Assembly (NCBI GenBank): GCA_021234155.1
Contig: JAJEKV010000060.1
Coordinates: 7,834,323-7,898,322, forward strand
DNA: 64,000 nucleotides
Direction of reading: 5' to 3'
From: Isoetes taiwanensis
Taxonomy: Eukaryota > Streptophyta > Lycopodiopsida > Isoetales > Isoetaceae
Positions 11,600 through 23,230 of this stretch are shown here, piece after piece. The position numbers were made by a program, and so were the translations under genes. Under the pieces are notes generated by a model, which made no database searches, was not told the origin of the DNA, and worked only from the letters and a program-made list of their open reading frames with translations. Numbering within the stretch: the stretch's first letter is position 1; each line of letters opens with the position of its first letter.

Positions 11600-11612
11600 A
11601 AGGAGGGGAGAA
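11600..11612 (+). other. Polypurine tract of element 1
   Basis: AAGGAGGGGAGAA lies immediately before the 3' LTR start (TGTGACG). This is the plus-strand priming site used in reverse transcription. The same tract precedes the 3' LTR of element 3. Confidence 0.85.
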
Positions 11613-11830
11613 TGTGACGTTCCAAGTATTTATACGGTGTACGTATAAATATATTGACACGTCACTCGGTATGGATACGCCACCTGAGGTATGATAACCT
11701 AGGGGGTTGGCCACAATGGATTTAATTAGCTATGTTAAATTAAATATAAAGGATAATTATCTAAATACTTGCTATTAAGTCACCTAATGGTGGGAAGGCG
11801 CCAATTGGCATAATCTGAGTGGCCAGCATG
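11613..11830 (+). repeat. 3' LTR of element 1, first part
   Basis: Starts TGTGACGTTCC and matches the 5' LTR of element 2 from 32220. It breaks off at the CACTA-like insertion; the last three bases, ATG, are that insertion's target duplication. Confidence 0.9.
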
Positions 11831-12964
11831 CACAAGGCACCCAAAATTAAAAACATACATGGTTTTTTCCTTGGTTATGACTAGAAAACCATTCTATAAA
11901 GGCAATGGGTGTTTGTGGGTTGATATCATTAAAAACCATATGTGGCTAAACTAAAAGGTTCTTTTGTTAGGTTTGTTAGGGTGGTATTATGGCATGGTAA
12001 TCGCAGATGGCCTTTTTGTAGAGTTTGTCAAAATGGTATTACATATTGGTAAATGAATGTGGTATACTTATAGTGTTTAAGTGTACGATTTGTCCGTGTG
12101 GTATAACATTATGGTTGTGGATGTGGCTTAATGTAGTGCTCATTTCGGGTGATTTTATAATGTGGTTGGCTATTGTAGTAAACTAGCATGGCTAAATGTC
12201 ATGGTAAAGCACATGTGTGTTTGTTCTATATGAGCACGGTTTTGTTATGCATTAGCTATATGGTTCTCATTTATAAACCAGTAATGGTATGTTGTTTGAA
12301 GCATTTCAAGTTTTTAAATATAAGACTATTAAGGACTGTGGATGGTTTCTTATGCATACAAGTTATGGTCTGTTGTTTGAAGCATTTCAAGTATAGAAGA
12401 CTAAAACTATTAAGGACCATGTATGGTCTCTTCTTCTTCTTCTTATGTATAGTAGTACTTTTCACTGCTAATTCACTGTATCTGTTTTCCTCAATAGCAA
12501 CAAAATAATAGGGAGCAAGGGGATTTGAACCCCAACCATTTCCAAAACTCATAAACAATGTTACATTTATTTCCAGATATATGTAGAAAACTAATTTAAA
12601 TCTAACATCTACAGCAAAGCAAAAGGTAAACATCTGGTATAGGAGGAAAGTGACGACCTTGCAATACTCACGTACTGACCTCTTGCATGTGAGAGAAAGA
12701 AATAAAGCATGTGAGAATGTAATGACCTTTAAAGTTTCCAAAAAGGCCCTCTACAAACATGTCAGCAAAATCACCAGCATGTCCTGAAAATAAATTCTAA
12801 ATAATCTTACCCGCAAAGCACAATGGGAATCGGTGGAAGATTATGGTCTGACTTGTATTGTTCCAAATATTTTAGAATCTTATAGACCTGAGTTTGAATA
12901 AGGAAATCAATCAACAGCTATGCACGATCTCATATGAATTTTTTTTGTTAGCATGGTAATACCT

Positions 12965-13712
12965 GATGTACAAGTTAGGTATGCACGAGACAATAGTTAG
13001 AATTATGGGGAAACAACAAGTGTGTATTAACAAGTAACATCTCCTGCAAGCCCCCTGGTTGATCCTTATTATTGTTGAACCGTAGACGCAAAAATTGTGC
13101 AACCCGGTTACCACAATCATTGAATAGAAGCTCCTGGTAATCTAGTACCGTCAATCGCTCCTTCTTGATTGCCGTGAAAAGACCTGCATTGAAACATGTT
13201 ACATAACCTTCATGAAACAAGCTGTAATTGACTCTACTCTCATCACCTGTTTAGAACAACCATTAATTAACCATGTTAAGGTCTTCTTCTCCAAGGATCA
13301 AGCACTTGTATTTTTCCGCATTTAAAAACCAAAATTTCTCATCCCCAACAGACTGTAGCCAATGACTCTAAGCCACCTATATTTCCTTTAGCATGACTAC
13401 ACTTCACAAGCAAACAAACCAAAACGTACCATCTCCTCCGTTGTTGGTCCGTGGCAGCTTATACATATCATAGCCTGCATTTCCTAGATTTTCTTCATAA
13501 AGTTTTACTAACTCCTCAGATCCCAGCCAAAACTCCTGAAAGGAAAGCAAACTTATATTCTATTATTAATACCGTAAAGTAAATGTGTCATCTTTCCAGA
13601 ACCGTCTACTTACCTGTAAACATATTATTGACGAATCCTTCCATAACAGCATGTCCACAATACTTTGATTTCGGTTTAACCAGTCATCTCTGAACTGACT
13701 TTCTCGACATTC
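12965..13712 (-). pseudogene. Captured Ccr4-like endonuclease/exonuclease/phosphatase fragment, three exons
   Basis: Three minus-strand exon-like blocks with GT-AG borders: 13614-13712 (DDWLNRNQSIVDMLLWKDSS then IICLQ), 13430-13535 (EFWLGSEELVKLYEENLGNA, GYDMYKLPRTNNGGDG) and 12965-13183 (LFTAIKKERLTVLDYQELLF, RVAQFLRLRF, LLVNTHLLFPHNS). They run in the order expected for the plant exonuclease/endonuclease/phosphatase family related to the Ccr4 deadenylases, which has WNRNQxILDWLI.ERSSIICLQEFW and VNTHLLFPH motifs. The catalytic C-terminal part with GDWN and the final His is absent. It is a host gene fragment carried by the CACTA-like element, with introns kept, so it was captured as DNA. Confidence 0.78.
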
Positions 13713-13811
13713 CTGTGACAACATAAGAGTCAATCATAGATTAGAAAATACCTTCAAAATCCGGCTTTTGCAGCCTTCAACTTGTATAGTAAATACTATA
13801 CTACTGGTATT

Positions 13812-13900
13812 AGTGCCGTCGCATTGACTCCGGCAACCAGAACCACAGTAATCAGATGTGTATCCACAGTAGCCCTTCTTGCTGCAACAACGGTTGTATG
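13812..13900 (-). pseudogene. Captured hevein-type chitin-binding domain fragment
   Basis: On the minus strand the frame reads [20 protein letters not shown] followed by CRSQC. This is the cysteine and aromatic pattern of the C-terminal half of a hevein (chitin-binding type 1) domain, as in class I/IV chitinases. The first cysteines and any catalytic domain are missing. It lies directly upstream, on the same strand, of the Ccr4-like exons, within an open frame that starts in the GC-rich stretch at 13930-14240. This looks like a mosaic of unrelated gene pieces inside the transposon. Confidence 0.7.
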
Positions 13901-16130
13901 GCTGCAACAGCTTGATTGAACTCGTTACCTTCCAGTGTGGTCTCTTGGGTAAGGGAGGAGTCTGCATGCTGAAGATGAGGCTGAGGTGGCAGACGAGATG
14001 GAGAAGGGGAAGTAACCGCAGCTCCAATACCTGCGCAATGCAGAGTTGTGGCTTGAGCCTAATTATTGAGAAGGAGGGCGCCTCTTCCTCCATAGCCACA
14101 AGGAAAAGAGGAAGAATAAGAAGAAGAGCAGTTCAGCATCAGATCCGGCGCCGCCCTTCATCCCTTCATCGTAGAGACGATCTCCTCCATCTCTGTCGCC
14201 GTTGCACCAAAACATCAAGAAAGAAAAACCCTAAAACGTAAAAACGTTTAACCTATAAGCCTACTACCATAAATATTTCGTCATTTCCCCCTGGCTCCAG
14301 CTCTTTTTCCGTAAAAAAATCTCACCCGTTAGATTTTCGTGAAATCCAAAAATAAAAAAGGAAGGGGATCTGACTATTTTAATAATATGGTGTTTTTTTA
14401 AATATTTTAACGGATGCTTACAATGGTTCCTCGGAATTTCCCGAACCCTGACTAAGAGCCAGTTCACATGCTTGTAAAAGGGTTCACTGTATGTGAACCG
14501 GCTCTTAGGTCTAATTATTCTTTTTCATATATTTAAAAGTTAACCATTGGATTATAAACCATTGAAATGTTAAATATACACAATAAGTACAGCAAAATAT
14601 ATAAATACATGCTCGAACTGCCGGTTTCTTAAGTGAAATCAGCGCAAGCATAAACCCACCAACAACTACTTCTATAGCATGAAATTCATGACTATAACTA
14701 CAAAATTCGGGATATGTTTTAAGATTCGTGACCAGGCCGAAAATTCCTCGTGAAGTATGGCTATAGCCTTGTAGCTGGTCTAGTGGCCAAAGAATCCCTT
14801 CCAAGTGCCAGAAATTCTTCTCAATGTATGGCCATGGCCCTGCAAGAGATCTAAACAGGCATTGAAGCATTTGATTTCTCCATGATATAGAGCCGCACCC
14901 GGGGTGGCCGCGGGGGCAGGGGGGAGGGTGTGTAGCATAGGGGGGTTGCATTATTTCTATAGAGACCCCCATGATACTTTGTATTTCTCCATGGTAGAGT
15001 GTATATGATGTTAGCTGTGTGAGATCATTATCGTTATTTGTTATATACAACATGGTGACCAACCTTCTTGGTTGTCGCGTATAGCCAAGGGGCATGCCCC
15101 AAGGCTAAATGGTCACTTGGTGGTTTTGTTTAGCTTTGTTTTGGCCTTCCTTTACTCCAAAATTATATTTGCTTCAATCAAGAGTGGCCTCCTCCTGCGG
15201 AGGGGGCCCCCAGAATTATATTTGCTTCATTGAGGGGAGGGGGGTTCCTTGCTTCTTCATTTGAACTATTCAGCATATCAATATTTTTTTAACTTAAATG
15301 GTTGAAAAATCCTAAAAATTGTTAAATGATGTGGTCTCAGCTTAAGTAAATACCCATAACATGTTAACCTTGCTAGGCATATTAGGCCTCGGTAGGTCTA
15401 AAATGTTTTCTTCAAGCCTCGTTAGGCCTTTTCAGACCTTTTCAGAATCGATCAGACATCCAAGAGTCGTATTCTAGATACAATCATAGATTAGAAAATA
15501 CCTTCAACCTATGAATTGGAGGAAAATGTTTTCAGAGCGATTGAAAATTTCACAATAGTCTTAGCATTTGTTGAAGATTTGGCCTCTTAAATAGAATTGA
15601 ATCGAAGCTATCTATATTTGGCATGCTCCTATATTGATATCAACATTAGAAAGCATCTAAAGATAATTCTAAATATGAAATTGGATGGATTGTATCTTGG
15701 ATGGATTGTATGAATGCACTAACCTTTAGCTTATTATCTGCAGGTATAAATGGATCAACAAGGAAGGAATCCGAGCTAGGGAACATATGCATCAAAAGAA
15801 AAAGTACTCGGATATTATATTTGATATTTTCTAATGCATCAAGTATATGCATTAGGTTACACCTAATTACATTAAAAAAGTAGTTGATTCTAATGTCTAA
15901 GTAATAAATGATCTTATATTCGTAAGTAGCAACTATAGTTTCAGAACCCTGATAGAAGATATTGGTTTTCTAAAGATACAAAACAATTTACAAGAGACCA
16001 AACAATGACAAATTACAAAAGATACCTTTTGTGCTTTTTTCATGATATTTGAATAAGTTCAAGGTGCTTCAAAAACCTTATGAGTAATCACTATAGATAG
16101 CCAAGTCCTCTTAGGCGAATATCTATGAGT
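13901..16130. other. CACTA-like interior: GC-rich 5'-exon-like stretch and non-coding sequence
   Basis: 13930-14240 is GC-richer than its surroundings and has a possible minus-strand donor near 13926 after an open frame, as in a captured first exon. 14245-16130 shows no gene. It contains repeated pieces: two related segments at 14738-14780 and 14808-14850, a doubled ATTATATTTGCTTCA at 15163 and 15214, and a G-run tract at 14895-14950. A frame of 194 codons at 14511-15095 has no recognisable domain and is probably chance. Confidence 0.5.
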
Positions 16131-16596
16131 AATTACCATGACAATTAACTTGGTATTGAAATTATGATATAAACCACAACCATTTTATAACACACACCAT
16201 GATAATAAAAAACTAGCATGAATAACCACCATGGCATTTAAGTTGGTATAAAAAAGCACGCCTTGTGACAGTAGAAAACCAACATAAACAACCATTGCCA
16301 CATTAAAGTTGTGTTGAAAAACCATGTTACACAACTCTGTCAATTTAATAAACCATATGACATTAGAAAACGAACATGAATAACCACTGTTGGTGCTAGA
16401 AACTATGTAATAAAACAATATCGGTTTTAATAAACCACGTTATAATAAAAAAGCAACATGAATAACCACGCTCTAGTTATGAAAACCACTATGTTATGTG
16501 GTTTTCATTAGGAATGAAAATTTTGACATAAAAAACCACATCTATAGTGGTTTTCTAGTGATTTATTATAGTGGTTAAATTTTTGGGTGTCTTGTG

Positions 16597-17847
16597 ATGG
16601 GGGTTTCTAAACTGAGCCACCAAAGGCAGCGCCACCCCCATCTGTGCCCCAATTTCGACCCAGCCAGCACCAAAGAGCAGCTAAGCGCTCAGAGCACAGT
16701 TGCTGAACATCTTCCAATCGCCAAGACACCCTCTACCCGTCAGCCGCTACTACAAAGATAAAGACTATGGAAGCACCCTTGACAACGGGTCCAAATTTAA
16801 CTCTGTTAGTGGTAGTTTAACTTGCAAATTCTAGAATAATACTCTAGTATTCTTTTCTGGCTAGTTTTGGTTGAGATTAACCCTTCTTTGGTAATTAGGA
16901 ATACTTTTCAGTTATAAATGATGCTCTGTTATGGGATGGTCGATGTCTCTATGAGTTAGTTTAGTAGTTCCAGTAAACAGGGATTAAAAGGGGGGTAGAG
17001 GCCTCTGAGCTTGAGTATAGAATGCTCCTAGTACTTCCGTTAACACCCTACTAGTTTTAGGCTTGTGCACAAGAACCCACCGGGTCATAGACGCTATGGT
17101 GCGGCTTAGCACCAAACAAGGGACCGCGATGGTGAAGTAGGGGTGGGGTCTTGCATGAGCATAAAAGGCTCCCGAGACTCCTACAATGGGCTAGGCGATG
17201 GCCGGTCCACGTGGAGGGCGGGTATGGGTCGACACTCCACGAGAGTGCGCGGGTATGACCCGTATGGGGCATCATGCACTTTGAGTATGTCATGAACCTG
17301 GAGTAGGCTCACAAGGGTGATACCTAGAGTCTACGTCTCCGGAAGGCTATAGCGAAGCCATAGCGTGAATCGACCCATCTGCAAAGTGTGCACAGGAGGG
17401 GCGGATGGAGTGGACAACCCTAGCCGACGCGTTCTATGCCGATAGCGCCATGGCAAGACTTCTTCGGTCTGCTGATCTCCTGAGACCCAGCCGTCAGTCG
17501 CTCCTCACTAGAGTCTGAACCGGGGTAGAACCTGGGTTTTGGGTGTTTTCTTAGCTTAGATGCATATTCTCTGCCGTTGGTACTTGGATGGATGTGCCAC
17601 CCCTCGGAGTGGCTATTTGTATATGATTTATGCTGTGTGCTAACCCTTGTACTCATGCTTCCGCGACGTAGGCGCCCATCGAAGGCGTGGGCCGAATGAC
17701 CCCTCCGTGTCCTTCACCTGAGCCGTCTCTACGTGAGGCAGCCCGGTTAGATGGAGGGCCTCGCCGTGGCGAGATGGTCGCCATGGGAGGGGAAAGTCCC
17801 CGTATGTATATGACCGGGGGTCGTATATATATTCCGGGAGCGTCACA
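16597..17847 (+). repeat. 3' LTR of element 1, second part
   Basis: The LTR resumes with ATGGGGGTTTC after the CACTA-like element and ends CGTCACA at 17847, matching 32445-33785 of element 2. About 150 bp are missing between TTTGAGTA and TGTCATGAACC near 17285 compared with element 2. LTR termini TGTGACG and CGTCACA form a 7 bp inverted repeat. Confidence 0.88.
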
Positions 17848-18399
17848 GTAACCTGGAGTAGGCTCACAAGGGTGATACCTAGAATCTACGTCTCCGGAAG
17901 GCTATAGCGAAGCCATAGGCGTGAATCGACCCATCCGCAAAGTGTGCACCACGGGGCGGATGGAGTGGACAACCCTAGCCGACGCGTTCTATGCCGATAA
18001 CGCCATGGCAAGACTCGGTCCGCCGATCTCCCTCGAGACCCAGTAGTCGCCGCGCTCCTCACTAGAGTCCGAACCAGGGGTAGAACACGGGTTTTGGGTG
18101 TTTTCTTAGCTTAGATGCATATTCTCTGCCATTGGTACTTGGATGGATGTGCCACCCCTCGGTGGCTATTTGTATATGATTTATCTTTGTGTGCTAACCC
18201 TTGTACTCATGCTTCCATGACGTAGGCCCATCGGCGTGGGCGAATGACCCCTCCGTGTCCTTCACTGGCGTCTCGTCTCTAAAGACAGCCCGGGTTAGAT
18301 GGAGGGCCGGCTGCCTGTGGCCGAGATGGTCGCCATGGGAGGGGAAAGTCCCGTATGTATACGACCAGGGTCGTGCGTATATATTCCGAGGGCGTCATA
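17848..18399 (+). repeat. Partial LTR, 3' half, forward
   Basis: Right after the element 1 LTR end, the 3' half of the same LTR is repeated forward, from ACCTGGAGTAGGCTCAC to the degenerate end GGCGTCATA. It lacks the 5' half and is not preceded by target-site sequence, so it is a rearrangement product and not a simple insertion. Confidence 0.8.
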
Positions 18400-19385
18400 G
18401 TGGTTCCATGGGTGAGCTAGAGAACGCTGCGTGCAGCGTCGGCCCCCGTGATCCGCATCCGTCCAACTTACTCACCCTAAATCTACTCAAAGTGCATGAT
18501 GCCCCATACGGGTCACACCATCGCACCCGGGGAGTGTCGGACCCATACCCGCCCTCCACGTGGACCGGCTATCGCCCTAGCCCATCAGGAGTCTCGGGAG
18601 CCTTTTATGCTCATGCAAGACCCCACCCCTACTTCACCACCGTGTCCCTTGTTTGGTGCTAAGCGGACCATAGCGTCCTATGACCCGGTGGGTTCTTGTG
18701 CCTGAGGCGAAACTAGTAGGGTGTTAACGGAAGTACTAGGAGCATTCTATACTCAAGCTCAGAGACCTCTACCCCCCTTTTAATCCCTGTTTACTGGAAC
18801 TACTAAACTAACTCATAGAGACATCGACCATCCCATAACAGAGCATCATTTATAACTGAAAAGTATTCCTAATTACCAAAGAAGGGTTAATCTCAACCAA
18901 AACTAGCCAGAAAAGAATACTAGAGTATTATTCTAGAATTTGCAAGTTAAACTACCACTAACCGTAGTTTAACCGGGACCCGTTGTCAAGGGGTGCTTCC
19001 ATAGTGTTGTACTGGAGTAGCAGCGACAGGTAGAGGGTGTCTTGGCGATTGGAAGATGTTCAAAGAATCGTGCTCGAGCGCTTTAGCTGCTCTTTGGTCT
19101 TTGGCTTGGGTCGAAAATTGGGGCTGAGATGGGGTGGCGCCGCCTTTGGTGGCTCGGTTTAGAAACCCCATCTTTGGCCACTCGATTATGCCAATTGGCG
19201 CCTTCCACCATTAGGTGACTTAATAGCAAGTATTTAGATAATTATCCTTTATATTTAATTTAACATAGCTAATTAAATCCATTGTGGCCAACCCCCTAGG
19301 TTATCATACCTCAGGTGGCGTATCCATACCGAATGACGTGTCAATATATTTATACGTACACCGTATAAATACTTGGAACGTCACA
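18400..19385 (-). repeat. Partial LTR, 5' half, inverted
   Basis: The reverse complement of the LTR 5' half, starting with GTGGTTCCATGGGTGAGC and ending GGAACGTCACA, which is the complement of the LTR start. Together with 17848-18399 it makes up almost one whole LTR, with its two halves in opposite orientations. It is immediately followed by GAGGC. Confidence 0.85.
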
Positions 19386-20430
19386 GAGGCTAAGGCATAA
19401 AGTAACATGATGAAATAGAATAACTCTGAGTCATGGCATTAAGTACATTAGTGTAGTTAAGACATAAATATATCCTGATCCTTATGGATGTTGGAGTACT
19501 GAGCTAGATTAACTTTATGTCACTGAAGTTTGTTGGGCTTCCTAAAGGCAAAAATAAAAAGGCAAGGCCTGAGTATGGTAATACCAAGACCAAAGGAACT
19601 CACTTTGGTAGAGGGCCGATAATACTACCGAGGGATTGATTAAGGTAGATGATTGTTCTAGTAAGGCTGCTGTCAAGGCTAGTACAGTCTGGATTTTTTT
19701 TATTACTTTGTTTAAGGTCCATATTAGACTAATTTTGTACAACTGGTTTATCCCACTGCCTTGTGATAGTCAAAATGGAGGATACGTAGGCTTTTAAGTT
19801 CTACGTAGGCTTTTAAGTTCTACCACATCGGGGATCATCATCGTATACCCCTAGTAACCAACTTCTAAATATAAACGACATTGACAAGGTTTGAACCCAT
19901 GACCAAATGTATATTAATTTTGGCATTACTAGACCTATACCAACTCACCACACATCCATTGGGCAAAAATTTTGTCTTACATGCATACTTTGTAGGCATG
20001 ATTTAATCCCGCCTTAGGAATAGGGGCAACTCTAGGGGCATGGCTTCTTAGCCTCATCATCCTAGTGCCACCTGCCATAGTCCCATTTAAGGTCCATACT
20101 AGACTAATCTTGTGCAGACTAGCTAGTTCATCCCACTGCCTTGTGACAGCCGAAGTGGAGGACACGTATAGGCTATCATCATCGTATACCTAACATTGAC
20201 AAGGTTTGAACCCATGACCAAATGTATATTTATTTTGACATTACTAGGCGTATACCAACTCACCACACATCCATTGGGCAAAACCTTTGCCTTCGTGCAT
20301 ACTTTTTGTAGGCATGATTTAATCCCCCTTAGGAAGCCTAGGTCCTAAGTATGCCAAGTAAAGTTCTAGGTCCTAGAAAAAGAGATATATGTTTCTAGGA
20401 TATTCTCATTTATGCAAAATGGACATATGC
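19386..20430. repeat. Host segment with two tandem SINE-like units
   Basis: A unit at about 19717-20010 recurs at about 20090-20330. On the minus strand each has a polymerase III A-box-like TGGTGAGTTGGT (complement near 19939 and 20254) and a B-box-like GGGTTCAAACC (near 19889 and 20203) in tRNA-like order. This suggests tRNA-derived SINEs or one duplicated SINE. 19386-19716 shows no feature. Confidence 0.5.
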
Positions 20431-23004
20431 AATGCTCAAATCTCATGGAATTAAACTCATTAAAGTTCTATACACATTTTTTCAAACATGTTCTAGCCGG
20501 TTAATCGATTCAAAGAATCGCTCACATTTCTTGCAAGTACTACAATGGTACAATGATGCAAATACAATGCTTGAAGCTTTAGACTCCTTGAAGTTCTCAT
20601 CATTTTTGTTGGCGATTCTTGGGACACAAATTCTAACGATTACACAAAGCACAATAAAGCTACATAGCTGCCCAAGAAACAATATCCCATCGTTAGCATT
20701 TCTTTGAAAAAGTTTTAAGAGCCTCAAAAAAGATCTCATTTGATTGTTCACAACATTGTTTGGAATAGAATAGTTGATTGCAAAACAGGGAATAAAGTAC
20801 TAATCGCATATTTCTTATTAGCCAGAATGACTTTAGCTAAACTTGCTCGATATTAATCCCAAAACTTTCTGTGGTTTAGCTAAACTCTACATATTTTTCC
20901 TCTCATACTTTCTAGCGTTTAGCTAAACTAACGTAAACATCATCCCAAAAATTTCTATGGCGTGGCCAACGGAAATTATTAAACCAAATTACTATACTTT
21001 TTTTCAATTGTTTCCACTTATTTTAGTTATTTTCTTTGTGAAAACTTTCTAAAGTAATGCTAACTAGCAAAATCTATGACTCAAATTAATCTCTAATGCT
21101 AGAAACTAAATTACTAATCATATATTTCTTATAAACTAGAATGATATTAGCTAAACTAGCCCGAAATTTATTCTAAAAGTTTCTATAGTTTAGCTAAACA
21201 ATACAAAATTTCACTCTCTTACTTTCTAGCGTTTGGCTAAAGAGCTCCAGGGTTGGTGCAGTCCCGAAAAAAGTTAAGCTAAAATTATTAATTTTTTTCC
21301 AAGTTTTTCCATTTACTTTAGCCAATTTTTTTCGAAAATATGCTAAAAAATCGCCAAATAGCTAAGTTTAGCCCTTAAATTATTCCATGTTGCAAAATAG
21401 ATGGAATTGATTCAATACTAGCATAGCAGGCTGAGCACAATTTATAGAATGCTAGATTGTCAATCCTTGCAGTAAATGAGACGTTGCTTATGCCTTTGCG
21501 TTGCAATGAAGGATTGCTTGATCCTGAAAGTCGTAAAATAGATTGGGTTTTATATGGTGCACAAGTAATATGTACAAGAAATATGGACCGAGAAAAAATG
21601 TTCAAAAGGCAAAAGCTAAAATTTATTCCAAGCCTGATATTTTTGCAAAAGTAATTACTAAGCCTATTCTACATCGGACTAATTTGAACCATAAATTGGA
21701 ATAGTGACAAAAACATAAGGAAGCTTGAGATTAAAATGGTAGACATTGGAAAAAAAAAATATTGTTATCATTCTGGCTCTTGATGAGAAATTGAACGATA
21801 AATAATATAAAAGGTTGCCTGAAAAAGGTAGTACAAAGAAGTTAAAGTTATCCAGAAGAAAGCTTTAGTTAATACAAAGGACATAGAGCTAGAAATCACA
21901 TCACATCGTTAGAATAGGAATTGCAGTATAACTTCTTGTCAAGAAGTAAATATTGGAAGCTCAAAAATTTAAAAGAACACTGAGATAAATGCAGCAAAAG
22001 AACATGCAAGCCACCTTGAAAGTCTGAAGCAAATTACCAATTCTCCTTTCTGCATTAACACCATCAAAAGAAGGCTTCCAGATTTTCTACAAAGTAATTA
22101 TAGTGCTTGTAGATTAAATGTTCATATAAATATAAGATGTCTAATTCTTGAATGTGAACATGAATATCATGTGAAGTGTGTTGCATTATTATAAAAGAAT
22201 CCCTGAAGACCTTTATGTTGAACTTGTATGAGTGTGTTCCAAGAGGAATAGAGTAGGTTTCTTCTTTTGATCCTAAAGCAACTCATAGAAAATCTGATTT
22301 GGAATCAAAGATAGTTCAGCCTGATGTTTAAGCCACTTTAGATGTTCTGCCGGAGCCCTTGAAGTTCCCTTCTACTAGCACAAAGAGAAGGTTGAGACAT
22401 GCAAGGGATGATGATGACTATGAACTAGATCTTGCAGATTTAGGGGATCAAAATAAGATGTTTAACCCAAGGCAATTGAGAAGCACTGGTAAAATTAGGG
22501 ACGACAAGGTGATGGTTCAGAGGCAGATCTTAATGATAGTAAAGTTGAATGTGTATTAGACACTCCAGCCAGGAAGAAGTGAAACCAGGATATGCCAAAG
22601 AAGGATGGTGTCATTGGCAAGAAGAAAATGAAGGAAAGTAGCAAGAAAAAAAAAATTGAATGACTTGGGACTAGCAAGAAAAAAGATTATGGAAACTAGA
22701 AAGTATCCACTAAGGAGGAGAATTATAACAAATTGTGTCTGCACATGTCAACATGGCAGTGCTTTGGCAATAGAAGAGACTTTGAAGCCACAATATTCTA
22801 TGCTAAAGCATAAAACAAAGCTTGCTAGTATCAAAGATCACCTAGAAAGCAAAAATTTGAGCTAGACAATGCAAAAAAGGAAGAAAAGTTTGAAGATCTA
22901 TAAACAAAGAGAGCAATTAAAATCCATAGTTGCTAAAGCTTGGCAAAGTGAACAATTAATTTGGAAAAATATGTCATGGAGGTGGCGTTTGTCAAGAAGC
23001 CAAC
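20431..23004. other. AT-rich intergenic stretch, no supported gene
   Basis: No recognisable gene. A block around 20815-20940 recurs, diverged, at 21125-21245; both contain the palindrome GTTTAGCTAAAC or near matches and the string ACTTTCTAGCGTTT. A charged open frame at 22359-22559 (rich in R, D and K) has no known domain. A 30 bp motif GTCAAGAAGCCAACCTCTA at the right end is doubled (22993 and 23068), directly at the border of the inverted duplication. Confidence 0.55.
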
Positions 23005-23230
23005 CTCTATATAAATATAATAAAATTGTATTATGTTGAAAAAAAATGTCATTGAAGGTGGCGTATGTCAAGAAGCCAACCTCTACAAATAATTGTCTTC
23101 AAAAAATATAGGCATAACCTGATATCTAGTTTATATGTACAGAAGAATAATGCCAAGTCCCTTAGTGGCAAATAAATGTATTGAAGGAAGGAAGGAAGTT
23201 TATTTTAACGTCCCTTGTTGCCCTTTCCTT

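Larger units (their letters stand above)
11831..16596. mobile_element. CACTA-like DNA transposon inserted in the LTR
   Basis: Terminal inverted repeats begin CACAAGGCACCCAAAATT on the left and, read inward on the other strand, CACAAGACACCCAAAAATTT on the right. A 3 bp target duplication (ATG) flanks them at 11828-11830 and 16597-16599, and the LTR of element 2 shows the uninterrupted site. Ends starting CAC, a 3 bp duplication and many short subterminal AACCAC/GTGGTT motifs (dense at 16140-16580 and scattered at 11870-12420) fit the CACTA/En-Spm group. No transposase is visible, so the 4766 bp element is non-autonomous. Its interior holds captured gene fragments. Confidence 0.85.
1..17847 (+). 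mobile_element. Element 1: Ty3/gypsy chromovirus, 5' part outside window
   Basis: An LTR retrotransposon whose 5' LTR and first ORF lie left of the window. In order it shows ORF-B, ORF-C, gag, protease, reverse transcriptase, RNase H, integrase with chromodomain, a polypurine tract and a 3' LTR. The order RT-RNaseH-integrase and the C-terminal chromodomain place it in the Ty3/gypsy chromoviruses (family knowledge). It is broken by a Helitron between ORF-B and ORF-C and by a CACTA-like element in the 3' LTR. Its sequence is very close to element 2 at 32220 and more distant from element 3 at 41059. Several stops and frameshifts in pol suggest it is not autonomous. Confidence 0.92.

Noticed and set aside
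12509-12541. A tRNA remnant at GGGGATTTGAACCCC
   Set aside because: Only a T-arm-like hairpin is present, without other tRNA parts.
14511-15095. A 194-codon minus-strand frame in the CACTA-like element
   Set aside because: No domain, poor codon character and low-complexity segments; likely chance.
17848-19385. A simple solo LTR
   Set aside because: Its halves are in opposite orientations and target duplications do not flank it.
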